Shown here: positions 7,902 through 15,808 of the stretch, piece after piece | Position numbering within the stretch: the first letter of the stretch is position 1 | How the letters are laid out: every line of letters begins with the position of its first letter | Assembly (NCBI GenBank): GCA_017307165.1 | Contig: JAFKGK010000016.1 | Location: 1 to 61,486 of the forward strand | DNA length: 61,486 nt | Direction of reading: 5' to 3' | From: Candidatus Melainabacteria bacterium | Lineage (GTDB): Bacteria > Cyanobacteriota > Vampirovibrionia > Obscuribacterales > Obscuribacteraceae | Notes under the pieces: generated by a model | What the model was told of the DNA's origin: nothing | Database searches by the model: none | Seen by the model: only the letters and a program-made list of their open reading frames with translations | Made by a program: the position numbers and the translations under genes

Positions 7902-8376
7902 GCCGACCACCAGTAATTGTTTGCTCTGAGCAGCGTAATCGCCTGTGAGAATTATTCTCAATAAATTGCTGCTTGGCCACTATCTTGAAAGGAATGTTAT
8001 CAAAACTATAAAAGCCGACATGTGAGAGGCATTTTTGCACGTTTTGCAAAATTACCTGACAGGCTCAGCTAAAATAAGTTGTCACGATGTGCGACCTGCG
8101 ATATTGATCACAGGCGTGTGTGGGAAAAAGACGCCTTCAATTCTCAATAATTTCTCTCCAGAATCATTTACGATGTTTGTAGGCCTTGTGTTCGTGGTGG
8201 ACCTGTTGCTAGGGTGAAACGTCATTTTTTTCTTTCTCCCCACAGGTATCTAAAAATCTCTCGCGACTCATAGGCAGGCTCAAGATCAGTCTAAATCTGC
8301 AATTTATTGCGCTTTGACGACAATCGATCCAAACCGCACTGAGCCAGCTTGAGACAATAAACAGAAAAGAGAAGCC
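7902..8376. other. intergenic region, promoter of the ferredoxin-like gene
   Basis: This 475-base stretch is AT-richer than its surroundings and has no convincing gene on either strand. The plus-strand ferredoxin-like gene and the minus-strand hypothetical gene diverge from it, so promoters are expected. I saw no repeat or riboswitch-like structure. Confidence 0.4.
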
Positions 8377-8664
8377 ATGGCTGAAAAACTCAAGATCTTT
8401 GTCTGCACTAAAGGCAAGAAATGTCCCAAGAAGGGAGCCGATGACGTCTGCCGTGCCTTCGAGCAAGCAATCGCAGAACTAGGCGCCGACAATATCACCG
8501 TTAAGGAGACCAAGTGCCTCGACCTCTGTAAAAAGGGGCCTGTCGCGATGGTAATGCCCGACAAGGTCCGTTATGGCAGATTGGACGAGGACGACGCTCG
8601 CAAGATCGTTCGCGCTCACATGCAGGGTGAAACGGTAGAGAAGCTCACGATCAAGAAAAAATAG
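8377..8664 (+). CDS. thioredoxin-like [2Fe-2S] ferredoxin
   Basis: This is a 95-aa protein with Cys residues at 10, 16 and 25 and a CLDLC pair (47, 51) followed by GP. This is the cysteine layout of the thioredoxin-like (Shethna/Hox-type) 2Fe-2S ferredoxins. It probably carries one [2Fe-2S] cluster and moves electrons in the cytosol; the partner is unknown. The ATG has AAGAG upstream. A second small gene follows after 49 bases, and both end at the strong terminator at 8989. Confidence 0.8.
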   Translation: MAEKLKIFVCTKGKKCPKKGADDVCRAFEQAIAELGADNITVKETKCLDLCKKGPVAMVMPDKVRYGRLDEDDARKIVRAHMQGETVEKLTIKKK

Positions 8665-8713
8665 TGAGACTCTGGCGTTTTGAAAATCAACCGATTGTTC
8701 TCCAGGAGAGAGC

Positions 8714-8965
8714 ATGACCGCCCAAAATTTTGGCTCAAGCACGCCCCTGATTTATCAGGCTGGCGATCTCATCCACGTGCTCAAGGATTTTTTGCCCGAA
8801 TCGGCCAAGCGGACTTTTCATGTCTCGTGCAAGGCTGGTGACGTCCTCACGGTCGATGTGGATTTTGCTCATGGTACGCTGACGCGCACCTCGACAGGCA
8901 TGATCTGCTTTGTCACCGAGGAAGAAGTCTACAAATATTGCCGTTACGAGGCCAAAGGCCAGTAA
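8714..8965 (+). CDS. small hypothetical protein, ferredoxin operon
   Basis: This is an 83-aa protein of unknown function with an alternating beta pattern (RTFHVSCKAGDVLTVDVDFA) and one pair of scattered cysteines. CCAGGAGAG lies close before the ATG, supporting the start. It follows the ferredoxin-like gene in the same direction and shares its terminator, so the two are likely co-expressed. Confidence 0.65.
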   Translation: MTAQNFGSSTPLIYQAGDLIHVLKDFLPESAKRTFHVSCKAGDVLTVDVDFAHGTLTRTSTGMICFVTEEEVYKYCRYEAKGQ

Positions 8966-8988
8966 GAGTACGGTAGAAGTGTTGTAAA

Positions 8989-9040
8989 GCGCATCAGTTT
9001 CGCTCGCCCTCTGGGATCGGGTGGAGTGATGCGCCTTTTT
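8989..9040 (+). terminator. intrinsic terminator of the ferredoxin operon
   Basis: GCGCATCA (8989-8996) pairs perfectly with TGATGCGC (9027-9034), an inner GCCC/GGGC-type pairing stabilises the loop, and CTTTTT follows at once. Confidence 0.9.
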
Positions 9041-9082
9041 CTATTGTTGTTTCTATGCTGGCATATAGTTGTACTGCGCTTT

Positions 9083-9120
9083 AAAAAAATAAGGGTGGTG
9101 TGCGGATATCCGCACACCAC
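9083..9120 (-). terminator. intrinsic terminator of the FtsH-like gene
   Basis: A perfect 26-base palindrome (9095-9120, centre GGATATCC, ends GTGGTG/CACCAC) lies six bases past the FtsH-like stop. On the minus strand CCTTATTTTTTT follows. Confidence 0.9.
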
Positions 9121-9125
9121 TCTGT

Positions 9126-10727
9126 TCAGGCATTTTTCAATGCCTTCCATTGATCCGCAAGGAGAGTTTCTTTTATCGCCAGTTCTTGCGCAACACGAAT
9201 GATGGCGTCTCTATCACGAAGGATGATTTTAAGCACCTCTTGCCGACACTGCTCCAGTATCTCCCGTACTTCGTGTTCTATAGATTGCTTGAGATTTTCC
9301 GAAAGCGAAAGAGCTACTTCGGTGCTCTCCAAACTCCCAGCTGATAGCGCTGCAATAATGCCCAGATCAGACATCCCGTATCGAGTGACCATGTCGTATG
9401 CCAGGCGTGAAGCTCTTTTGAAATCATCGGAAGCTCCGGTGTCGGAGACTTCGAGAATAATCTCTTGAGCGATTCTTCCAGCCAGTAAGGTAGCGATTTG
9501 TCCCCGCATTTGCTTTTCGGTGTGGCCGACTGGTTCAATGTTGGGCAGGATCATGGTGTATCCCATCGCTTGAGACCGGGGCAACACCGTAATTTTGGCT
9601 ACTGAAAAATCAGGCTGCAGTTGATCCGCAATCCAAGCGTGACCCACTTCGTGAACTGCTGTATTGTACAGCTGTTCCTGCGTTAGAGCTTTGGCACGCT
9701 TAGTTCTGGCAACGCCCATCTGGACTCGATCGATGCCTTCAGCAAAGTCAGAGATTTTGATTTTGGTAATACTTTCACGTTCATCATCACTCATCGACTT
9801 TACGCTAGGATGACGCAGAACACGACGAGCCGCAATAGTCGCAGCTTCGTTGCAGGCTCCTTCGATATCTGCTCCGCTAAATCCGGGAGTCAGGCGACTC
9901 AGTTCGGTTAAGCTGACCGAGTTATGCAAGCGCTTGCCCTTGGTGTGTATGCGAAAGATGGCTTCGCGGCCTTCGAGATTAGGTAAGTCGACAAGGATCT
10001 GACGATCAAAACGTCCGGCGCGAATCAAAGCTGGATCAAGAATATCGATACGATTAGTAGCAGCGATTACTACCAGATTCTCGGTTTCGACAAACCCGTC
10101 AAGTTCGACCAAAAGTTGATTCAGCGTAGCTTCTCGCTCGTCATTTCCAGTGTAAGCTCCGGACGATCTTTTTCGTCCAATTGCATCGATTTCGTCGATG
10201 AATAGGATGGCTGGAGCCCTTGTCCTGGCTTCTTTAAACAAATCCCGTACTCTGGCAGCACCGATGCCGACAAACATTTCTACGAATTGGGAGCCGGATA
10301 TGGAGATAAAGGTGGCATTTGCTTCACCAGCTACCGCCTTGGCGAGAAGAGTTTTGCCATTGCCTGGAGGTCCAACTAACAGCAAACCTTTGGGCAGTCG
10401 CACGCCCAAGTCTTTGAATACATCGGGCTGGCGAAGGTAGTCGACGACTTCCGACAATTCGTCCTTTGCTTCATCGCAGCCCGCAACATCTACAAACTTG
10501 GTCGTTCCAATTCCTGCTTCGACAATAACAGCACCTGATTTGCTCAACTTGCTGTGCTGAGGCGAATTCACCGAAACCGGTTTTTCCTGTGGAGTTTTCT
10601 CTTCAGACTTCTCTCTTTTTGCCTGGCGTCTAGAATAGAATGCCAAAGCTATGAAGAGTGCAGCCATCCCGCCCAACATGGGAATAAAAATTGCAAGCAA
10701 CATGATGTAGTCGCTCAACAGCCGCAT
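9126..10727 (-). CDS. ftsH: FtsH-type AAA+ zinc metalloprotease, short form
   Basis: This 533-aa membrane protease carries Walker A GPPGNGKT (119-126), Walker B ILFIDEID (174-181), the second region of homology with RAGRFDR (236-242), the zinc site HEVGH (359-363) and a downstream acidic ligand in TGASDD (about 430-435). All activity motifs are present. Canonical FtsH is about 600-650 aa with two TM helices around a periplasmic domain. Here a single hydrophobic stretch (about 8-30) leads directly to a charged linker, so the periplasmic domain is missing. Its first 13 bases overlap the end of a zinc-binding small protein gene, implying translational coupling. It may be an accessory FtsH paralogue. 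Confidence 0.93.
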   Translation of the reverse strand: MRLLSDYIMLLAIFIPMLGGMAALFIALAFYSRRQAKREKSEEKTPQEKPVSVNSPQHSKLSKSGAVIVEAGIGTTKFVDVAGCDEAKDELSEVVDYLRQPDVFKDLGVRLPKGLLLVGPPGNGKTLLAKAVAGEANATFISISGSQFVEMFVGIGAARVRDLFKEARTRAPAILFIDEIDAIGRKRSSGAYTGNDEREATLNQLLVELDGFVETENLVVIAATNRIDILDPALIRAGRFDRQILVDLPNLEGREAIFRIHTKGKRLHNSVSLTELSRLTPGFSGADIEGACNEAATIAARRVLRHPSVKSMSDDERESITKIKISDFAEGIDRVQMGVARTKRAKALTQEQLYNTAVHEVGHAWIADQLQPDFSVAKITVLPRSQAMGYTMILPNIEPVGHTEKQMRGQIATLLAGRIAQEIILEVSDTGASDDFKRASRLAYDMVTRYGMSDLGIIAALSAGSLESTEVALSLSENLKQSIEHEVREILEQCRQEVLKIILRDRDAIIRVAQELAIKETLLADQWKALKNA

Positions 10728-11074
10728 CCTTTTGGCTTGCGCGTATCTGTATGCACTTTCAAGCGCGCATGATACTCCTCTCTCGCGGCAGCGGAAATTT
10801 TGGTAGCCGCTTGGTGAGCATCGATTGCGTCCTTGTATTGTTGGTACCAGGCGGCCTCTTTGGCGGTGTCAGAATCGAACTTCTCGAGGCTAGCCTTCGT
10901 CAAGTCTTCGGCCTGAAAATTGCTCAGCTCGCGAGTCTCATGCGCTCCTCGCCAGTGATTGGCAAGATGGTAAATCTGAGCTGCTGCTTTAACTTCCTCC
11001 GAAATTGCATCAGCAAGGATCGAACGTGCTTCGCAGATCGGACATGCGAATTTTTGCTCTTTGTTCGTTTTCAT
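10715..11074 (-). CDS. small putative zinc-binding protein upstream of ftsH
   Basis: This is a 119-aa protein with CPIC (11-14) and histidines 36, 40 and 45, a possible Cys2-His2 site, and a C-terminal GCGC. The middle is helical and charged. I know no family for it. AAAGGA precedes the ATG. The last 13 bases overlap the start of the FtsH-like protease, so the proteins are likely made together; it could be an adaptor or a substrate-delivery factor, which is inference from position only. Confidence 0.7.
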   Translation of the reverse strand: MKTNKEQKFACPICEARSILADAISEEVKAAAQIYHLANHWRGAHETRELSNFQAEDLTKASLEKFDSDTAKEAAWYQQYKDAIDAHQAATKISAAAREEYHARLKVHTDTRKPKGCGC

Positions 11075-11497
11075 CTAGGATTTCCTTTGTGTTTGATTGG
11101 CACTCTTCAATAGCCGCTCGCTATCTCCTCGACCGAACGAGGGAAATGAGGTAGCTAGGAGCAGGAAGGTTGTTTGTGTCTGCAGATTTGTCCGAGACAG
11201 ATGGCCAATGAAGAGATATCTATCTCTAACAACTTTAAGTCAGCCTTTTGAATCAAAATTGCGATCTTATGATCAACACTTAAGCGAAATTGGCTAGTGC
11301 AGGCAGATGACCCCGTACCCTGGTTGGAGCAATGATTTCAAGAGATGCTTCGCTAGCGAGACTCTGTAACCCTAATCCCTAGATAGGGCTCATCGCATAA
11401 ATATGGTCGATTGCGCTAGGGGGCCAGGGAAACCTCGAAAGAATTTTTCCTTGTCTGGGTATATACAGTGTGGCATGGCAGCTGCGAGGCATCCCTT
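11075..11497. other. intergenic region between divergent genes
   Basis: This 423-base gap between the zinc protein/FtsH pair (minus) and the next plus-strand gene contains no convincing reading frame. A pyrimidine-flanked stretch and several partial repeats are present, but no structure I can name. Confidence 0.4.
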
Positions 11498-12223
11498 ATG
11501 GCTAGAGAAAGACAGGAAAGACGCGATCGCGTAGCACTAGATAAGGCCTATGATTTTTATCGCCGGCTCGTCATGGACGGGTCAAGCAATGATTTGCACC
11601 TTTTGGCCAATTCGCTCAAGACTGTTTGCAATGCTCTCGATGCCAGCGAAAATGGCGAAATGCAGCTGACTTTGCGCCTTTGGCGCAAGATCAGGCAAGC
11701 TCTGTTCGACAAGTTATTGACGAGTTTTCCTTGCTATGTGGTCGCTATCGGACCCGATGGCAATGCCATCACCAGCCGCCAGGCCTTGCCTGACGATACC
11801 CTTATCGAATTACATCCCGAAGGTCTCAAGCGAGATGATGATGTTTTTCATCTGCAGTTGGACGAGTTGCACGGGCGCACCCGCGAAATGCTGGACAGGG
11901 CCTGGCAAGAGCATGGGCCGTCCATGCGCCGCGAAGACTTTGAACGGGAAAGAGAGGAGAACGAGGGTCTGCCGTACGGCGATGGCGGTGGGTGCCAGAA
12001 CGGTGTCTGCGCCCTACGTACGCCAGGTTTTGGTTCGGGCAGTGGTTTTATCCCTGGGGATGAGGTCATGGCGCGAGAGGCTTCGCAAGGGCGTGCCCGC
12101 GCCTATCAAGACTACTGGCGACTGTACTGGCAATCATATTGTTCGCCCAACGCACGCGAGAGACAATATCTTTCACGGCAAATGGCCAGTCTCGAAGCCG
12201 TCTGGGGCAATCTGCATTATTGA
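11498..12223 (+). CDS. hypothetical hydrophilic protein
   Basis: This is a 241-aa cytosolic protein I do not recognise. It is strongly helical and charged in the first 90 residues (LWRKIRQALFDKLLTSFPCY), has a glycine-rich turn around GDGGGCQNGVC, and ends with an aromatic helix (RAYQDYWRLYWQSYC). The ATG with GAGG eight bases upstream was preferred over a GTG ten codons earlier. The next gene overlaps its stop, so the two are linked in translation. Confidence 0.65.
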   Translation: MARERQERRDRVALDKAYDFYRRLVMDGSSNDLHLLANSLKTVCNALDASENGEMQLTLRLWRKIRQALFDKLLTSFPCYVVAIGPDGNAITSRQALPDDTLIELHPEGLKRDDDVFHLQLDELHGRTREMLDRAWQEHGPSMRREDFEREREENEGLPYGDGGGCQNGVCALRTPGFGSGSGFIPGDEVMAREASQGRARAYQDYWRLYWQSYCSPNARERQYLSRQMASLEAVWGNLHY

Positions 12224-12990
12224 TAATCGGCATTGATGATTTTATCCAGGCAGTAGCTGTTGGCTTTGTAGCCTTTTTATACGCCGCCGTCGGTCACGGG
12301 GGCGCTACCGGCTACATTTCGGTGCTGACCCTGCTGGGCGAGCCTTCACGTTTGATCGCCACAACGGCTCTGATCATCAATACAGTGGTGTCCACACTTT
12401 CCTTCGCCAATTATGCCCGTGGTGGCCACTTTATCTGGAAAGTCACCTGGCCCTTTCTCATCTCATCCATCCCTGCCTCTTACCTAGGCGCGCTCATGCC
12501 TCTATCCGGACGAGTGGTAGCCTGCATCATGGGTGGTGCACTGCTTCTGGCTGCCTTGAGATTTTTGCTGGGAGCCCTGGGGCTTGTCAAAAACAATGAT
12601 AGAGAGCCGATCCGACCGCCACTACCTCTTGCCTTGATGGTCGGAGGTCTGCTAGGACTGTTGTCCGGTATGATTGGTATCGGTGGTGGTGTCTTTCTCT
12701 CGCCGGTTATTATCTTTGCCCGCTGGGCCAGCACCAAGCAGAGCTCGGCCACTGCTGCGCTATTTATCCTGGTCAACTCCCTCGCGGGGCTGGCCGGCCG
12801 CTATCACGCCCAAAAACTGACCGCAGACACTATCGATCCCGATCTCTGGCTATCGATGATCTTTGCCATTCCCATGGCCTATCTCGGGGCTTACCTGGGC
12901 GCTTCTAGATTTTCGAGCCGCAATCTCCAGATATTGTTGGCCCTGGTCCTGATGATAGCGGCCATCAAACTCTTTGTCACCGGCTCCTGA
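12220..12990 (+). CDS. TauE/SafE-family membrane permease
   Basis: This is a 256-aa protein with about eight hydrophobic segments in two homologous halves. The second half begins LLGLLSGMIGIGGGVFLSP, the family's conserved glycine-rich motif; the first half has the related FLYAAVGHGGATG. Members export sulfite, sulfoacetate or other small organic anions, but the substrate cannot be read from the sequence. TTG at 12220 overlaps the previous stop (TATTGA) and best fits operon coupling. A longer frame starting at 12139 would overlap the previous gene by 85 bases. Confidence 0.85.
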   Translation: MIIGIDDFIQAVAVGFVAFLYAAVGHGGATGYISVLTLLGEPSRLIATTALIINTVVSTLSFANYARGGHFIWKVTWPFLISSIPASYLGALMPLSGRVVACIMGGALLLAALRFLLGALGLVKNNDREPIRPPLPLALMVGGLLGLLSGMIGIGGGVFLSPVIIFARWASTKQSSATAALFILVNSLAGLAGRYHAQKLTADTIDPDLWLSMIFAIPMAYLGAYLGASRFSSRNLQILLALVLMIAAIKLFVTGS

Positions 12991-13071
12991 CCACTGTGCA
13001 TTTGCACATATCGGCCATTTGCATTTCCCCTTAGGATCTCTGTCACGAGAGAGCGTCCAGGAGAAAAAATC

Positions 13072-13620
13072 ATGCAAGCAAGACATGCCGATATCGTCTG
13101 GGATAACTACTATGAGATTGCCACGCAAGCGCTCAAAGCAGGATGCTTTACCACGTCGGAAACGATGTTTAGGGCTGCTCTCGAGTTTAGCGACCGGGAT
13201 GAGCAAGTGCATCTCAATGAGCGCGCGCCGCATTTTGCCAGGCAAGCTGCTTGCGCTCACGGTCTCGGTTTGTGCTTGCTCGCCCTGGAGCGCTCGCAAG
13301 AAGCACAATCTATGCTGCGCAAAGCTGTACGGCTGTATCTGGTAGTCGGCACACTCGACTCGCGTCTCGTGGCCCAAGCCGCTCTTGCCCTGGCCGACAG
13401 CTACTGCGCTGAGCAAAAGATCTCCCTGGCGCTTCCCATGCTCAAATCCGTTTGTCGTGCCATCACTCGTAAGGACGGCATCGATTGCGATCTGCTAGCC
13501 GAGCTTTTTACTCGTGTCGCTGCTATTTATGCAGATCACAACTATTTTGACCGGGCCGAAAAATATTTGCGCCGCGCTCTCAAATTGCATAAAATTGGCG
13601 GAGATAGTCGCTGCGTGTGA
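13072..13620 (+). CDS. TPR-repeat protein
   Basis: This is a 182-aa all-helical protein. Successive 34-residue-like units show the TPR pattern (AACAHGLGLCLLALERSQEA, LAALALADSYCAEQ, and a last unit ending FDRAEKYLRRALKLH). It should act as a protein-interaction scaffold. CAGGAG precedes the ATG. The following gene starts eight bases after its stop, suggesting co-transcription with a membrane protein. A relative with the same architecture lies at 57792-58358. Confidence 0.85.
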   Translation: MQARHADIVWDNYYEIATQALKAGCFTTSETMFRAALEFSDRDEQVHLNERAPHFARQAACAHGLGLCLLALERSQEAQSMLRKAVRLYLVVGTLDSRLVAQAALALADSYCAEQKISLALPMLKSVCRAITRKDGIDCDLLAELFTRVAAIYADHNYFDRAEKYLRRALKLHKIGGDSRCV

Positions 13621-13628
13621 GGAGATAA

Positions 13629-14516
13629 TTGTCCAAGGCCGTTTTTAGATTAAAGACGATGGTTTTGGCGAGGATCTTTGCCGAGCTCACAGCCATTATG
13701 CTCTTGATCGGTCTACCGTTTTTGCTCATCTTGCTTGGCAAATACAACGAGATCGCCATGCCCTGGCGCTGGGTGACGGGTGGGCTGGCGCTCGCGGCTG
13801 CTTGTCTCTTGCCTGTCTATGGTTTTATCACCTACCAGGTACGCTTGACTGACGAGGAGATCGTGGCTTCGCGTTTTTTTGGCAAGTTGCGTTGCCGATT
13901 TGACAAGATCAAGAGCCTGAGCCGCAGATCCAACTTTAATATCGTGCGTTATGTCGTCGAGTCCACAGAGGATACAGAGCTTTCTTTCCCTGTGTGGCTC
14001 AATCAGTGCGAGCTTCTGGTCTCGATCTTGCGGGACAAATTGCCGATCGGATCGGGTGGCAAGAGCGCTTTTGGGCGAGTCTACAAGCAAGACACGGTGG
14101 CGGTGGCACTGCAGATGGTGCAGGTTGTCCTCAGTCTCATTTTTATCGTCATCGCCTGGTTTTTTGCTTTTGGGGTCAAGGGCGGCTCGAGTACGCAAAA
14201 TGGTGACGTCATGCTCTTATTTGCCTTTGCTGCCATAGCTAGCCTGCTTTTGCTCTATCGGGCCTGGCGCATCTTTATGATACCGCTTGCGGTGTCGCTC
14301 GATGATGATTCTTTTGCTGTCCGCACCCTCGTCAATAAGCAGACATTTCTCTTTAGAGACCTCATGAGCGTGCATGCACCCTGGCCTGTGCTGCCAGAGG
14401 GCTTTGAGATCAAGACCAAAAGAGGCAGCTATCTCGTGGGCACTGGCATGAACGATGCCGACGAACTCGAGTCAGCGCTCAAGAGCAAGCTGGTCAAGCC
14501 GCAAGCAACGTCCTAG
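13629..14516 (+). CDS. membrane protein with two PH-like domains
   Basis: This is a 295-aa protein. Two hydrophobic helices near the N-terminus (about 15-60) and two more near 160-215 each precede a beta-rich segment (VRLTDEEIVASRFFGKLRCRF and VSLDDDSFAVRTLVNKQTFLF) that resembles bacterial PH domains. This suggests an internal duplication of TM pair plus PH-like domain. A TTG start is used: GAGGAG lies five bases upstream, whereas the first ATG is eleven codons inside and lacks a site. It is likely co-transcribed with the TPR gene. Domain naming is tentative. Confidence 0.7.
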   Translation: MSKAVFRLKTMVLARIFAELTAIMLLIGLPFLLILLGKYNEIAMPWRWVTGGLALAAACLLPVYGFITYQVRLTDEEIVASRFFGKLRCRFDKIKSLSRRSNFNIVRYVVESTEDTELSFPVWLNQCELLVSILRDKLPIGSGGKSAFGRVYKQDTVAVALQMVQVVLSLIFIVIAWFFAFGVKGGSSTQNGDVMLLFAFAAIASLLLLYRAWRIFMIPLAVSLDDDSFAVRTLVNKQTFLFRDLMSVHAPWPVLPEGFEIKTKRGSYLVGTGMNDADELESALKSKLVKPQATS

Positions 14517-14523
14517 CACTAAG

Positions 14524-15033
14524 CTAGCTGGCGGCGAGGCTCATGTTTGGATTGCCAAAAAACTCACGCACCATCTTGCGGTGCAAATCAAAGCAGATAT
14601 TGGGCGGCAAGGCCTCTTGTCTGAAGGCACGGGCATCGCTAGCATCGTCACCGGGAGCGAGTAAGCCACCGACAGGAGTGGCCAGGTAAAAGAGGATGAT
14701 CACATTGATCCCGCGCCCTGGAGCCGATGCTCCGACGAGTTGCTTGATCTCCACTTCGAGGCCGGTCTCCTCAAATACTTCACGACGTGCCGACTCTTCT
14801 GGGCTTTCGTGGGCTTCTATGAAGCCACCGGGAAGGCACCAGTCGCCGACGAAGGGCTCAAATTTGCGCTCTACCAGGACCAGTCCTCCATCTAGAGGGA
14901 TTAGGGTTGCTGTAACAGGCTTGGGATTGTCCCAGTGCACAAAGTCGCAATGCCGGTTTTCGCAGGCCAGGCGCTCCCTGCCGCCGATCTCTATAAATAT
15001 GAGTATTTGAGAGCAGTGCGGACAATTTTTCAA
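14524..15033 (-). CDS. Nudix hydrolase with N-terminal zinc ribbon
   Basis: This 169-aa protein has an N-terminal zinc ribbon (CPHC at 4-7, Cys 24 and 29) and an intact Nudix box from G70 to L92 (REVFEETGLEV). The zinc-ribbon-plus-Nudix layout is that of NudC-like and related pyrophosphohydrolases, here in a short form. The substrate is a nucleoside diphosphate derivative of unknown identity. It converges with the preceding gene, the stops being eight bases apart. Confidence 0.88.
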   Translation of the reverse strand: MKNCPHCSQILIFIEIGGRERLACENRHCDFVHWDNPKPVTATLIPLDGGLVLVERKFEPFVGDWCLPGGFIEAHESPEESARREVFEETGLEVEIKQLVGASAPGRGINVIILFYLATPVGGLLAPGDDASDARAFRQEALPPNICFDLHRKMVREFFGNPNMSLAAS

Positions 15034-15181
15034 GGCGGTGTTTCCAAAAGAGGTACTAGACTAGATTTTATGATATCGGCAACAAAAAGCGATATAAAAA
15101 ATGAATATTGACTGGCAATACTATCTGCCCTTGGTAATATCTCGGGACTAATTTCCTCGCAAGAGGCTAGTCGGAGCTCAT

Positions 15182-15424
15182 ATGAAATCGGAATCCCTCG
15201 GTACCCAGGTCAGCGGCCTCAATCTAGACGAAAGCAATTGCGCCAAGGGCGTCTGTGAAATCGGCTGGAAGCCCGTGCAAAGACGCGAACAGCATGCAGA
15301 TGCCGCAGGCAGAGCACAGTCGCTGGAGCTGGAGATAAATGGCAGCACAGGCGAGAGGAAGTCTGCTCGGGGCGCATATGCAAAAGACATAGCCGGCGCG
15401 AGATTAAAGCAGGCCCATAAATAA
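15182..15424 (+). CDS. small hypothetical protein
   Basis: This is an 80-aa polar protein without hydrophobic segments. TCGGAG lies shortly before the ATG. No family is recognised, and composition and codon use do not exclude a chance frame. Confidence 0.4.
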   Translation: MKSESLGTQVSGLNLDESNCAKGVCEIGWKPVQRREQHADAAGRAQSLELEINGSTGERKSARGAYAKDIAGARLKQAHK

Positions 15425-15808
15425 TCTGGTAAGTCTTAAAAGCTTTGAGATGTCATGATATCCGTTCCCTGTCTCTGTAAGGGTTTGCGGGTCTCGTTGA
15501 GTTTTATATCGTGGTGGAGCCGCGCTAGGTTTTTGGCTCGGCTTGCGGTCGCGTTTTGTTTAAAGACGTTCACTTGGCAAAGTGCTGATCGCCAGACCCT
15601 TTAAATCATAGATAAGTCTATTGTAGGTTCTAGACGAATCAACCCCTTTACATTCTCGCAGCAAGTAGTAGAAAAGCCCAACCAGTCACCAGTTCACCAC
15701 AGCAAGCGTTTGAAACCTCACAACAGGGGGTCGATTCGCAGCGCTTGCTCTTAGATGGTCGGGCTCTCCTCGTTGCAGAGAAATCATTTCCAGAAACCTG
15801 GAGCTCGT
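15425..15808. other. long leader region of the large membrane protein
   Basis: This 384-base gap contains TAGGTTCTAGACGAATC followed by CCCCTTT at 15624-15650. It resembles the leader element upstream of the genes at 53277 and 59352. No gene is evident. Confidence 0.4.

Noticed and set aside
15470..15600. Possible structured RNA upstream of the large membrane protein
   Set aside because: GC-rich patches suggested a tRNA or riboswitch, but no T-loop, anticodon arm or known riboswitch core could be drawn.
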